Shown: one piece after another, positions 34,747 through 42,488 of the stretch | Numbering within the stretch: position 1 is the first letter of the stretch | How the letters are laid out: each line of letters begins with the position of its first letter | Assembly: GCA_017540825.1 (NCBI GenBank) | Contig: JAFYAH010000049.1 | Span: forward strand, 62,001-126,000 | Direction: 5' to 3' | Length of the DNA: 64,000 nucleotides | DNA from: Candidatus Methanomethylophilaceae archaeon | GTDB taxonomy: Archaea; Thermoplasmatota; Thermoplasmata; Methanomassiliicoccales; Methanomethylophilaceae | The notes under the pieces: generated by a model | What the model saw: only the letters and a program-made list of their open reading frames with translations | Told to the model about the DNA's origin: nothing | The model's database searches: none | Translations under genes and position numbers: made by a program

Positions 34747-35187
34747 TTAATAAGCATGACCGTCCCGCGCCAGCCTGATGCGCGGACGTCGGTCGCGGGG
34801 ATAGACTATGGCCAGGTTGGGGCACTCCATGCATATGCCGAGCTCCCCGTCGTAGCCTTCGAGCACGTAGAGGGCCCTGAGCAGACCGCACTCCTTCACG
34901 AAGCGGCAGATCCCGCAGAGGACCTCGGTCACCTCCTCGCCGGCCGCCACGCGGTCCGCCATCTGCGAGATCACCCTGTAGAAGTCGTTGCGGTACTCGC
35001 TCCTGTCTATCACGGCGTTGCCGCCCCTGAACCCCTTGAGGTACTGGGATACCGCCGCGCTGGTGACGCCGAAGAGCCTCGCCACCTGGATCTGGGTCAT
35101 GTTGTGCCGGTTGACCAGCTCCTTCGCCAGCGCTCCTCTCGCGGTGGGGAGGATGTGGACGACCATGAGCTCGCAGGGAAGTTTCAT
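34747..35187 (-). CDS. HTH transcriptional regulator with Cys cluster, inside the his operon
   Basis: The 146-residue protein has an N-terminal helix-turn-helix (about residues 18-50: KELVNRHNMTQIQVARLFGV and TSAAVSQYLKG). The C-terminal half has cysteines in the order CGIC, EC, and CMEC (near residues 91-121), a pattern able to bind zinc or an Fe-S cluster. This matches a family of predicted archaeal regulators (COG2522-like), whose ligands are not known. It lies between hisA and hisB in the same direction, and has its own TATA box. It may control the downstream his genes, which is inferred from position. Start ATG 35187. Confidence 0.75.
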   Translation of the reverse strand: MKLPCELMVVHILPTARGALAKELVNRHNMTQIQVARLFGVTSAAVSQYLKGFRGGNAVIDRSEYRNDFYRVISQMADRVAAGEEVTEVLCGICRFVKECGLLRALYVLEGYDGELGICMECPNLAIVYPRDRRPRIRLARDGHAY

Positions 35188-35216
35188 CGGAACCAGGGAT
35201 GCAATCCGCGATTGTC

Positions 35217-35223
35217 AGATAAA
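35217..35223 (-). promoter_or_regulatory. Internal TATA box before the HTH regulator
   Basis: The minus strand reads TTTATCT, about 30 bases before the regulator ATG at 35187. The 54-base gap after hisA is the largest in the operon, so a second promoter here is plausible. Confidence 0.35.
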
Positions 35224-35240
35224 GGTTGCCACAGGTCTGC

Positions 35241-35954
35241 TCAGGCTTCCCAAGGGGAGTCCCATTCCCACGGGCGGATGACGTCGGTGTACACCGCCAG
35301 GCCGACGACCGCGCCCTCCGCGCCTGCCTCCGACAGGATCCTCGCGTCCTCGAGCGCGGTCACCCCTCCGGACGCGATGACGCCGCAAGGGCACCTGGAT
35401 ATGAAGTCCCTCGCCTGGACGGGGTCTATCCCCTTCCTCTGGCCCTCCACGTCGACGTTGGTGTTCAGCACGGCGGCGAGTGGCATGCCCTCGATGCGCT
35501 CGAACATCTCGGAGACCGTCAGCTCAGCGGACTCCTGCCATCCCTTGACGGCTATGCGCCCGCCCTTGGTGTCCATGGACAGGACGACCCTTCCCGGGAA
35601 CTCGTCGGCGATCTCCGCGAGCCAGTCCGGGTCCTTGACTGCCTTGGTGCCCACGATGACGCGGTCGACGCCGGCGCAGACGAGGTCCTCGACGACCTCC
35701 CTGGACCTTATCCCTCCGCCTATCTCCACGGGGACGCCGCACTCCGCCGCTATCCTCTTGAACACGGGGAGGTTCCCCTCCGTCCCGAAGGCGCCGTCGA
35801 GGTCGACCAGGTGCAGATACCTGGCGCCCTTCTCGACCCACATCTCCGCGACGGAGACCGGGTCCGGCATGACTATCTGCTGGCTGCCGGGGACCCCTCC
35901 GACCAGCTGGACCACCTGGTGGTCCATGACGTCCACCGCAGGGATGACCCTCAT
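35241..35954 (-). CDS. hisA: ProFAR isomerase (HisA)
   Basis: The 237-residue barrel enzyme isomerises ProFAR to PRFAR. MRVIPAVDVMDHQVVQLVGG has the N-terminal catalytic Asp. YLHLVDLDGAFG, VPVEIGGGIRSREVVEDL and GVIASGGVTALEDARIL contain the phosphate-binding loops. The usual second catalytic Asp/Thr loop reads LNTNVDVEGQRKGID, where the family has TDIxRDG. The N in place of D is a small departure, though the Asp one turn later may serve. It overlaps hisH by four bases upstream. Confidence 0.93.
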   Translation of the reverse strand: MRVIPAVDVMDHQVVQLVGGVPGSQQIVMPDPVSVAEMWVEKGARYLHLVDLDGAFGTEGNLPVFKRIAAECGVPVEIGGGIRSREVVEDLVCAGVDRVIVGTKAVKDPDWLAEIADEFPGRVVLSMDTKGGRIAVKGWQESAELTVSEMFERIEGMPLAAVLNTNVDVEGQRKGIDPVQARDFISRCPCGVIASGGVTALEDARILSEAGAEGAVVGLAVYTDVIRPWEWDSPWEA

Positions 35955-36556
35955 ACCAGCCCCTCCGCGAACGAGATGAAGTTCTGGAGGACCTTCCTGC
36001 CCGTGGCGCTGCTCTTCTCGGGGTGGAACTGGGTGCCGTAGGCGTTGCCCTTCCTGAAGAAGGATGCGAACTCCTTCCCCTCGTACTCCGTGGTGCCGAT
36101 GCACAGGCCGGGGTCGTCGGGGCATCCGCGGTACGAATGGACGAAGTAGAACATGCGGTCGTCGACGCCGTCGAACAGGGGGTCGCTGGTGACGACCTCG
36201 TTCCATCCCATGTGCGGGAGGACCTCGGCGTCCATCGGCCTGACCCTGCCCGGGTAGAACCCGATGCCTGGGCTCGTCCCTTCGTCGCTGCCCTCGAAGA
36301 GGATCTGCATCCCGATGCATATCCCGAGCGCAGGAGTCCCGGACTCCAGCTTGGACACGATCTCCTCCCTGTACGGAAGGAGCTTCCGCATGGTCCTGTC
36401 GAAAGCGCCCACGCCCGGGAACACGATGCACTCGGCGTCCGCTATCCTGGACATGTCGGAGACGACCTCGACCTCCGCCCCGCACCTCTCGAGAGACCTG
36501 CATATGGAGTACAGGTTACCCACACCGTAGTCGGTGACCGTCACCTTCAGCGGCAT
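35951..36556 (-). CDS. hisH: Imidazole glycerol phosphate synthase, glutamine amidotransferase subunit HisH
   Basis: The 201-residue class I amidotransferase supplies ammonia to HisF. The nucleophile elbow is ALGICIGMQILFEGSDEG (catalytic Cys). The His and Glu of the triad are in GTQFHPEKSSATG. TDYGVGNLYSICRSLER and VFPGVGAFDRTM are the usual N-terminal signatures. It overlaps hisC upstream by 10 bases and hisA downstream by 4 bases. Confidence 0.96.
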   Translation of the reverse strand: MPLKVTVTDYGVGNLYSICRSLERCGAEVEVVSDMSRIADAECIVFPGVGAFDRTMRKLLPYREEIVSKLESGTPALGICIGMQILFEGSDEGTSPGIGFYPGRVRPMDAEVLPHMGWNEVVTSDPLFDGVDDRMFYFVHSYRGCPDDPGLCIGTTEYEGKEFASFFRKGNAYGTQFHPEKSSATGRKVLQNFISFAEGLV

Positions 36557-37602
36557 TCCGCGATCACCGCCTCCATCTCGTCCAGGAGGAGCCTGTTCTG
36601 CTCCGCCGTCCCGACGGTGGTCCTTATGCAGTTCTCGGTCCTGCGCTTGGCCCCGAAGTCGCGTATCAGTATGCCCCTCTCCTTGAGGCCGGATACGAGG
36701 GCGGCATGGTCTACAGGAGACCTCGCGAGAATGAAGTTGGAATCGGACGGATAGGGCTCGAAGCCGAGCCTCCTCAGCCCTGCGGCCAGGACCGGCCTCT
36801 GCTCCCTGACCATGGCCACGCTCCTCCTGATGAACTCCTGGTCCTTCACGGCGGCGATGGCCGCCCCTTCGCTTATCATGTTGAGCGAGTAGGGGATCTT
36901 GACGCACATCATCATGTCGGCCAGCTTGGAGTTGGCGGCCGCGTACCCCACGCGGAGGGCGGCCATGGCGTACGCCTTGGAGAACGTCCTGAGCACCACC
37001 AGGTTGTCGAACTCCTCGACCCTGCGTATCATGGAGCCGTCCGCGTACTCGGCGTAAGCCTCGTCGACCACCACTATGCCGTCGAAGCGGGCGAGGACCT
37101 CCTCGATGTCCTTCTGCCTGAAGCAGTTACCGGTAGGGTTGTTGGGAGAGGGCATGATGGCCATCTTCGCGTCTTCCCGGACCATAGCGTCCACGTCCAG
37201 CTGGAAGTCCTCGGTGAGGTCCACAGCGGCGACGCTCCCTCCGTTGAGACCGACGAAATAGTCGTAGAGGGTGTAGGACGGCACCGGGACGACGCTCCTG
37301 TCCCCCCAGCCCATGAACGTCTTGAACGTTATGTCCAGAAGCTCGTCGGAGCCGTTCCCGGCGATGAAGTTGTCCGGCTGGAGATCGTACAGCTCTCCAA
37401 GGGCCGCCCTGAGCCCGTCGGAGTATGTGTTGGGGTAGGAGTCGAGGTCCCATCTCCCTTCCGAGAGGTACCTCTCCGCGGCCGGGTTGGAGCCCAGCAC
37501 GTTCGTGTTCGTGTCCAGCCTGAGCTCGCCGTTCAGCTTGGGGTTGTAGTACTTCTGGAAACCCCTGGTCGTCTCTCTCATGATGCTCCTGTCGATCTTC
37601 AA
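36547..37602 (-). CDS. hisC: Histidinol-phosphate aminotransferase
   Basis: The 351-residue fold-type I PLP enzyme transaminates imidazole acetol phosphate. The Schiff-base Lys is in VLRTFSKAYAMAALRVGY, FIAGNGSDELLDITF binds the cofactor phosphate, and MPSPNNPTGN plus VVVDEAYAEY contact PLP. RTTVGTAEQN carries the substrate carboxylate Arg. The TTG at 37602 forms a TTGA with the expected hisG stop; ATG at 37581 (MRETTRGFQKYY) is an alternative start close to family N termini. The frame is clean throughout. Confidence 0.93.
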   Translation of the reverse strand: MKIDRSIMRETTRGFQKYYNPKLNGELRLDTNTNVLGSNPAAERYLSEGRWDLDSYPNTYSDGLRAALGELYDLQPDNFIAGNGSDELLDITFKTFMGWGDRSVVPVPSYTLYDYFVGLNGGSVAAVDLTEDFQLDVDAMVREDAKMAIMPSPNNPTGNCFRQKDIEEVLARFDGIVVVDEAYAEYADGSMIRRVEEFDNLVVLRTFSKAYAMAALRVGYAAANSKLADMMMCVKIPYSLNMISEGAAIAAVKDQEFIRRSVAMVREQRPVLAAGLRRLGFEPYPSDSNFILARSPVDHAALVSGLKERGILIRDFGAKRRTENCIRTTVGTAEQNRLLLDEMEAVIAECR

Positions 37603-38467
37603 CTCGGTCCACCTGCCTCTCGATGGACATGGTCAGGATCCCCTTGGCGCCGGCCTTCTTGAGCTCGGAGATCGTGCTGTACACCTTGGAGGCGTCGATC
37701 ACGGCGTGCACCGCTACGTATTCGCTGTTCCCGGCGAGGGGTATGACCGTGGGGCCTTCCAGCCCGGGTATTATGGCCTCCACCCTCTCCAAGGCCGGCT
37801 TGGGGACGTTGGCCATGAGATACTTCTTGTTCTCCGCGCACAGGACGCTGCGGATGGAGCTGACGACCTCCTCTATCTCGTTCTTCTTGGAACTGAGGGC
37901 CCTCTCGCTCGAGATCACCGCCGCCTGGGACTCGACGACGGTGCCGACCTCCACGAGCCTGTTCATCTTCAGGGTGGACCCGGTCGACACGAGGTCCACG
38001 ATGTAGTCGGACACGCCCAGGTAGGGCATGATCTCGGCCGCCCCGGACACGACGATGACGCTGACGTCATTTCCGTGCGAGTCGAAGAACCTCTTCGTGA
38101 TCTTGGGGAACGAGGTCGCTATCCTGCTCCCGTCCGGGATGTCCTCGACGCTCCTCACAGGGGAGTCCTCGGGCACCGCGACGGAGAGGCGGCAGTATCC
38201 GAACCCGAGGTCCATGACGTCTACCAGGTCGTATCCGGACTCCGCCACCTGGTCCAGCCCCGTTATGCCGATGTCTATGGCTCCCCTCTCGATGAACTCG
38301 GGAATGTCCTGGGCGCGCACGAACATGACCTCGACGTCCTGGTTGCTGGCCTTCACGTACAGCTTCCTCCCGATGTCCTCGCCCAGGCCCAGGCCGGCCT
38401 TGGTGAGCAGCTCGACCGCCCTCTCGTTCAACCTTCCCTTGTTAGGAACTCCAAATCTAAGCGTCAT
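37127..38467 (-). CDS. hisG: ATP phosphoribosyltransferase HisG (long form); open frame overruns into hisC
   Basis: Residues 1-288 are a complete HisG with its C-terminal regulatory domain. It commits PRPP and ATP to histidine synthesis. Landmarks are MTLRFGVPNKGRLNE, DIGITGLDQV, DLVSTGSTLKMNRLVEV (PRPP site, family DxxxTGxTLxxN) and the HisG_C ferredoxin-like domain ending in GAKGILTMSIERQV. The family stops there (near 37605). In this sequence no stop is present in that frame, and it runs 150 codons further, out of phase over hisC, to a TAA at 37127. A TGA one frame off overlaps the hisC start, so a single-base indel just upstream is likely, natural or from assembly. It is the first gene of the operon. 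Confidence 0.85.
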   Translation of the reverse strand: MTLRFGVPNKGRLNERAVELLTKAGLGLGEDIGRKLYVKASNQDVEVMFVRAQDIPEFIERGAIDIGITGLDQVAESGYDLVDVMDLGFGYCRLSVAVPEDSPVRSVEDIPDGSRIATSFPKITKRFFDSHGNDVSVIVVSGAAEIMPYLGVSDYIVDLVSTGSTLKMNRLVEVGTVVESQAAVISSERALSSKKNEIEEVVSSIRSVLCAENKKYLMANVPKPALERVEAIIPGLEGPTVIPLAGNSEYVAVHAVIDASKVYSTISELKKAGAKGILTMSIERQVDRVEDRQEHHERDDQGFPEVLQPQAERRAQAGHEHERAGLQPGRGEVPLGREMGPRLLPQHILRRAQGGPWRAVRSPAGQLHRRERLRRASGHNVQDVHGLGGQERRPGAVLHPLRLFRRSQRRERRRCGPHRGLPAGRGRYGPGRREDGHHALSQQPYR

Positions 38468-38500
38468 ATGAATACTCCGGCAATATCTTTCGTATAATAG

Positions 38501-38513
38501 GCATATAGATAAG
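38501..38513 (-). promoter_or_regulatory. Probable promoter of the his operon
   Basis: The minus strand reads CTTATCTATATGC, followed by CTATTATACG closer to hisG. A GGAG lies about 10 bases before the hisG ATG. Either AT-rich box could be the TATA element. Confidence 0.4.
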
Positions 38514-38537
38514 TCTGTTGTCCGGAACCAGGGGATA

Positions 38538-38545
38538 TTTATAAA
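38538..38545 (+). promoter_or_regulatory. TATA box of the ligase gene
   Basis: TTTATAAA lies 28-35 bases before the ATG at 38573, consistent with a near-leaderless transcript divergent from the his operon. Confidence 0.55.
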
Positions 38546-38572
38546 AATAAGAACCGTGGATGCGGGGCAGAG

Positions 38573-40192
38573 ATGCCTGAACAACCTTTGAAGGCCTCTG
38601 AGCGCACCGTATACGAGGTCCTCAGGGATGCCGCCGCGGAAGATCCGGACCGCCCCGCGCTGTCGTACATGGGCGAGAGGACGTCCTATGGCAAGCTCCT
38701 CTCCCAGGTGGACCGCGTGTCCGTGTGCCTTTCCGAGAGGGGCGTCGTGAGGAGTGACTGCGTGTCCGTATGCCTCCACAACTGCCCGGAAGCCGTCGTC
38801 GCGTTCTATGCTGCCAACCGCCTTGGGGCAGTCGCCGCGATGGTCCACCCCCTGTCGTCCAGCGAGGACGTCGCCCGCTGCGTGGAAGACACGAAGTGCA
38901 AGGTGGCGTTCGTGAACGGAGCCTCCGCCCGCAGGTTCTCGAAGGCTATGCGTCCGGACGCCGGCTGCGGCCTGGTCCTGATCCCGGCTCCCGGAGAGGA
39001 GGACCGGCTCCCCGGGACGGAAAGCTGGGAAGGCTTCCTACGCGAGGCCGGGCACGGGACCCCGTACGAGCGCAGGTGCTCGCCGGACGACCCTGCGGCC
39101 ATACTGTACACCGGGGGCACCACCGGGCCTAGCAAAGGCGCCGTCATCTCCAGCACGTCGTTCAACGCGTCAGCGGCAGGGATGAAGGAGCTGTCCGGGC
39201 TCTGCGAGACAGACCAGAAGATGCTCTCGGTGCTGCCGCTCTTCCACGGGTTCGGCCTCTGCACCGGGATCCATCTCCCTGTACTGCATAGAATGGAGAC
39301 CATCCTGGTCCCCCGCTTCTCTGCGGAGTCCGTCATGAAGGCGATGGCGGAAGAGCGCCCCGGAGTCATCTTCGGGGTCCCGACCGTCTTCGAGAGGATC
39401 CTGGAGAAGGGCGTCCCGCCGGGGCTGGACCTTTCGTTCCTGACCGGCCTCTTCTGCGGAGGGGACGCGATGCCGGCCGAGGCCAGGCGCTCCATGGACC
39501 GCATGCTGGCGGAGCACGGGTGCAATGCCAGGATCAGGATCGGGTACGGATGCACGGAATGCCTCTCCGCGGTCACCATAACCCGCGAGGACGAGGCGCG
39601 CGACGGGAGCGTCGGAGTCCCTCTGCCGGGGTGCGAGGTCTCGATCGCGCCCATGGAAGGCCAGCCGTCCGGAGACGGGGCCGGGGAGATATGCGTGAGG
39701 GGACAGATCCTCATGACAGGCTACCTGAACCGCCCGGAGGAGACCGCCGAAGTGCTTCGCAGGCACGACGACGGGAAGGTCTGGCTCCACACCGGGGACG
39801 TCGGCAGGATGGACGAGGACGGCTCGCTCGTGTTCCTCAGGAGGGCGAAGCGCGTCATAGTGACTTCGGGGTACAACGTGTATCCCAGCGAGCTGGAGAG
39901 GTGCCTCGACTCCGACCCCCGGGTGAAGGCCTCGTGCGTGGTCGGGATTCCGGACAGCCTCCGCATCGCCAGCGTGAAGGCGTTCATAATACTGAAGGAC
40001 GGCGTCGAGAAGTCCGTGGGCACAATCGAGCGCATAAAGGCCCGCCTGGCCGAGATGGTGCCGGCGTACGCCCTGCCGCGCGAGTTCGTGCTCCTGGACG
40101 CTTTCCCCAGGACGATGTTCGGCAAGGTGTCCTACAAGGACCTCGAGAACGACCCTTCCTATTCCGCAGACGTCGCTCCACGATTGGCATGA
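38573..40192 (+). CDS. Class I adenylate-forming enzyme (acyl-CoA ligase family)
   Basis: The 539-residue protein activates a carboxylic acid as acyl-AMP and usually transfers it to CoA. The phosphate loop is AILYTGGTTGPSKGAVIS, the adenine/acid motif is IGYGCTECLSAVT, and the hinge region is WLHTGDVGRMDEDGSLVFLRRAKRVIVTSGYNVYP (Asp of TGD and hinge Arg/Lys present). The C-terminal catalytic Lys is in FPRTMFGKVSYKDL. The start ATG follows a TATA box. The fatty-acid versus other acid preference cannot be told. Its 3' end overlaps by about 200 bases with the open frame of the convergent nucleotidyltransferase gene. Possible roles include lipid or short-chain acid use, unproven. Confidence 0.88.
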   Translation: MPEQPLKASERTVYEVLRDAAAEDPDRPALSYMGERTSYGKLLSQVDRVSVCLSERGVVRSDCVSVCLHNCPEAVVAFYAANRLGAVAAMVHPLSSSEDVARCVEDTKCKVAFVNGASARRFSKAMRPDAGCGLVLIPAPGEEDRLPGTESWEGFLREAGHGTPYERRCSPDDPAAILYTGGTTGPSKGAVISSTSFNASAAGMKELSGLCETDQKMLSVLPLFHGFGLCTGIHLPVLHRMETILVPRFSAESVMKAMAEERPGVIFGVPTVFERILEKGVPPGLDLSFLTGLFCGGDAMPAEARRSMDRMLAEHGCNARIRIGYGCTECLSAVTITREDEARDGSVGVPLPGCEVSIAPMEGQPSGDGAGEICVRGQILMTGYLNRPEETAEVLRRHDDGKVWLHTGDVGRMDEDGSLVFLRRAKRVIVTSGYNVYPSELERCLDSDPRVKASCVVGIPDSLRIASVKAFIILKDGVEKSVGTIERIKARLAEMVPAYALPREFVLLDAFPRTMFGKVSYKDLENDPSYSADVAPRLA

Positions 40193-40919
40193 ACCTCTTG
40201 TCGAGCTTGCTGGAGACGTCCTTTGTCCGCACGTACTCCATTATGCGCTCGTAGTCCTGGACGTAGTCCACCTCGGCCCAGAAGAGGTCTGGGACGTCCA
40301 CCACGCTCACCGGCTCTTCGGCGAGGTTGTTGTAGAGGACGTTCTCCCACCACAGATCGTACTTCTCGTCCTTCACCATCCTGTCCAGCCTCTTCGAGAA
40401 CGCCTCGACGCGGCCGGCGGTGATCTTCGCCAGCCCGACGTACTCCTAGTTCCTCTCGCCGATGTCCAGATCCTTCCCGAACTTGGATATTAGGCCGTCC
40501 TCGACGTAGAAGAAGTAGTCGCCGACCTCGTACCTGGAGCTGTCCGCGACCATCACTATGTTGCCAGGGGCATCCAACAGCCTGTCCAGGAGGGGCTCCT
40601 CCCAGAACACGTCGGCGTTGGCGATTATCGTGTCCTCGCCCGGGACCAGGTACTTCCTGGCGGTCCAGAGGGACCCGAGGCTGTTTGTGACCGAGTAGAA
40701 CGGGTTGTAGCAGTAGTCGACGTCGTAGTCCTTTAGGCAGGAGCGGATGGTCTCGCAGTCGTACCCCAGGACGACGGTAACGTCGATGCCCCTCCTGCGG
40801 AGGATGTCCACTGAATGGGCGATGATCGGCACCCCGTCGATCTTCAATGTGCTCTTGGGGCACTTGAAATGCCTGTACATCCTAGTCCCCTTCCCTGCAG
40901 CCAGCAGAATAGCCCTCAT
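39984..40919 (-). CDS. Nucleotidyltransferase (LicC-like CTP/NTP transferase) with in-frame TAG
   Basis: The frame starts MRAILLAAGKGTRMYRH at 40919, the classic sugar-phosphate or phosphocholine nucleotidyltransferase loop, and continues with CPKSTLKIDGVPIIAHSV (Lys), TIIANADVFW (metal Asp) and YFFYVEDGLISKFGKDLD. At codon 158 (40446-40448) there is a TAG, after which the same frame goes on: EYVGLAKITAGRVEAF, WWENVLYNNL and VPDLFWAEVDYVQDYERIMEY. The last two match the C-terminal part of phosphocholine cytidylyltransferase-like enzymes (WxEI/D motif with substrate metal site). Truncation at the TAG would lose that substrate site. The protein should end near 40195, but the open frame continues about 60 codons over the convergent ligase gene to TGA 39984. 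It lies 4 bases after the ATP-grasp gene. Confidence 0.82.
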
Positions 40920-40923
40920 GCGA

Positions 40924-42195
40924 TCACCTGTAGTTCTTGAGAAGCAGCCCCGTGTCGAACTGCTCCATGAGCAGAGACGTCCCGTCCGCGGCAAGGACGT
41001 CGTAAGCGTCGTAGATCCTGTCGATGCGCTCCTTCAGGTCGGAGACGCTGTCGGCCACCACGAAGAACCTGCAGACTATCTGCTTGAGCGTGCCTGCGTC
41101 CTTCACGGTCTCCCCCACCTCGTAGCTGGGGTTCACGAAGACCACGCCTTCCATCTTCGATATCTCCTCCAGGCCGACGACCTTGGATATCGTCCCGGGC
41201 TCCATGAGCACCGAGAGCTTGCACCCGAAGCGGCCTCCAAGGAGCGGATCGGCCTTCGCAGAGATGTCGAAGTCGGCCATCCTCCCGTGGAGCGCGAAGT
41301 CGGCCATCATCCTCTTCGCGTCTATCCCGCACAGGTTCGCGAATATATGATGCTCCTGGGCGCCGTTCAGCCTGTAGCCGGACTCGTAGAACCTGAGCGT
41401 GCCGTCGTCGTCGGCGAAGCCCTGGAGGAACATGACCCCGTTCTTCACGCCGACCTTGCGGAACATCTCCTTGACCACGGCGTCCTCTGAGGCCATGTAT
41501 CCCTTGGTGTACCTGGACGGGAAGACGTAAGACGTGGGGAGCTGGGCCCTGGACGCGCGCTGGTGGTTCGTGTAGCGGTCGCATATGCCGAGGAAAACTG
41601 GCTCGCCGTCCTGGAACGCGTAGTAGACGACGACCTCCTGCCCGGTCATGTACCTCTCGACGAGGACCTTGTCCAGCTCCGAGAACGAGAGGGCACCCTC
41701 GATCGCGGGGCGGAGCTCGTCGAACCCGTAGCAGACCCTGATCCCCCTGGATCCGCTGCTGTCCACGGGCTTGACAATAAGAGGGAACCTCTTGTCCTTG
41801 AACGAATCGACGTCGTCCAGCCCGTAGAGTCCTCCCTCGGTGGTAGGGACCCCGTTGGCCCTGCAGGCCTCTTTGAACGCGCTCTTGTCGGAGAAGAGGT
41901 CCAGGAGCTCCTTCGTGGCGTAGCACCTCATCCCGAGCCTCTCGCAGACCTTCTGGTAGGTGTCCATGAGCTCTTCGACTGCTCCGAGCATGACGCCGTC
42001 GGCCTTCTCCTTCATGGCGATCTCCACTATGCTGTCCACATCCGTGCCGTCGACGTCGTACGACGCGTCCGCGAACTTCTTTGCGTACGCGCGAGGGTTC
42101 ATGTCCACGACGACGGTCCTAGCCCCCATGGACCTGGCTACAGTGACGAGACCTGCCGTCGCGGAGTTCCCGCCAAGGATGAGAAGGCATTCCAT
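40924..42195 (-). CDS. ATP-grasp family ligase (carbamoyl-phosphate-synthase-like)
   Basis: The 423-residue protein has an N-terminal Rossmann-like preATP-grasp domain (LLILGGNSATAGLV, TVVVDMNPRAYAKKFAD) and an ATP-grasp core: KSAFKEACRANGVPTTEG, FPLIVKPVDSSGSRGIRV (nucleotide Lys and Gly loop), KVLVERYMTGQEVVVY and FYESGYRLNGAQEHH (in place of the usual E.NPR metal motif). Such enzymes join a carboxylate to an amine or similar nucleophile. It is coupled to a LicC-like nucleotidyltransferase downstream, a pairing that suggests modification of a surface glycan or phospho-group with an amino-acid-like residue (inference). TATA-like GTATAATTATTTA lies about 25-35 bases upstream. Confidence 0.85.
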   Translation of the reverse strand: MECLLILGGNSATAGLVTVARSMGARTVVVDMNPRAYAKKFADASYDVDGTDVDSIVEIAMKEKADGVMLGAVEELMDTYQKVCERLGMRCYATKELLDLFSDKSAFKEACRANGVPTTEGGLYGLDDVDSFKDKRFPLIVKPVDSSGSRGIRVCYGFDELRPAIEGALSFSELDKVLVERYMTGQEVVVYYAFQDGEPVFLGICDRYTNHQRASRAQLPTSYVFPSRYTKGYMASEDAVVKEMFRKVGVKNGVMFLQGFADDDGTLRFYESGYRLNGAQEHHIFANLCGIDAKRMMADFALHGRMADFDISAKADPLLGGRFGCKLSVLMEPGTISKVVGLEEISKMEGVVFVNPSYEVGETVKDAGTLKQIVCRFFVVADSVSDLKERIDRIYDAYDVLAADGTSLLMEQFDTGLLLKNYR

Positions 42196-42488
42196 GCGCC
42201 TCGTATACGCTCTTCCCTAAATAATTATACCTGACGCGCACAAGTTGTTCGTAAAATCACAAATGTCACCGAGCACATGCGGGCTTGGAACAATGGTCCA
42301 TGGACCGGGCGCGGTCGGCTGTCCCCCGTAGTAGTCGCACTGAAACCAATAAATCCTAAGATAATAATCACGAACTGTTCGATTCGACCGGCATCCGCAA
42401 CAATTCATGCTCGATTAGGGCAGAATATGCTAAGATAGCAAGTAGGACCAAAAACCTCGCGATGAATTGGGCTTCAAGGAGGATAAAG
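42196..42488. other. 293-base divergent intergenic region
   Basis: This region contains AT-rich promoter-like sequence for the ATP-grasp gene at 42219-42230, a perfect palindrome GGTCCATGGACC at 42295-42306, and AT-rich stretches near 42340-42365 that could serve the LicD gene. I see no reading frame or RNA gene. Confidence 0.45.
42476..42482 (+). promoter_or_regulatory. Strong ribosome-binding site deciding the Sel1-LicD start
   Basis: AAGGAGG lies six bases before ATG 42489. It selects this start over the in-frame ATG at 42462. Confidence 0.6.

Noticed and set aside
42295-42306. Perfect palindrome GGTCCATGGACC
   Set aside because: It is short and isolated, with no second copy noticed. A 12-base palindrome can arise by chance, so it is noted only as part of the intergenic region.
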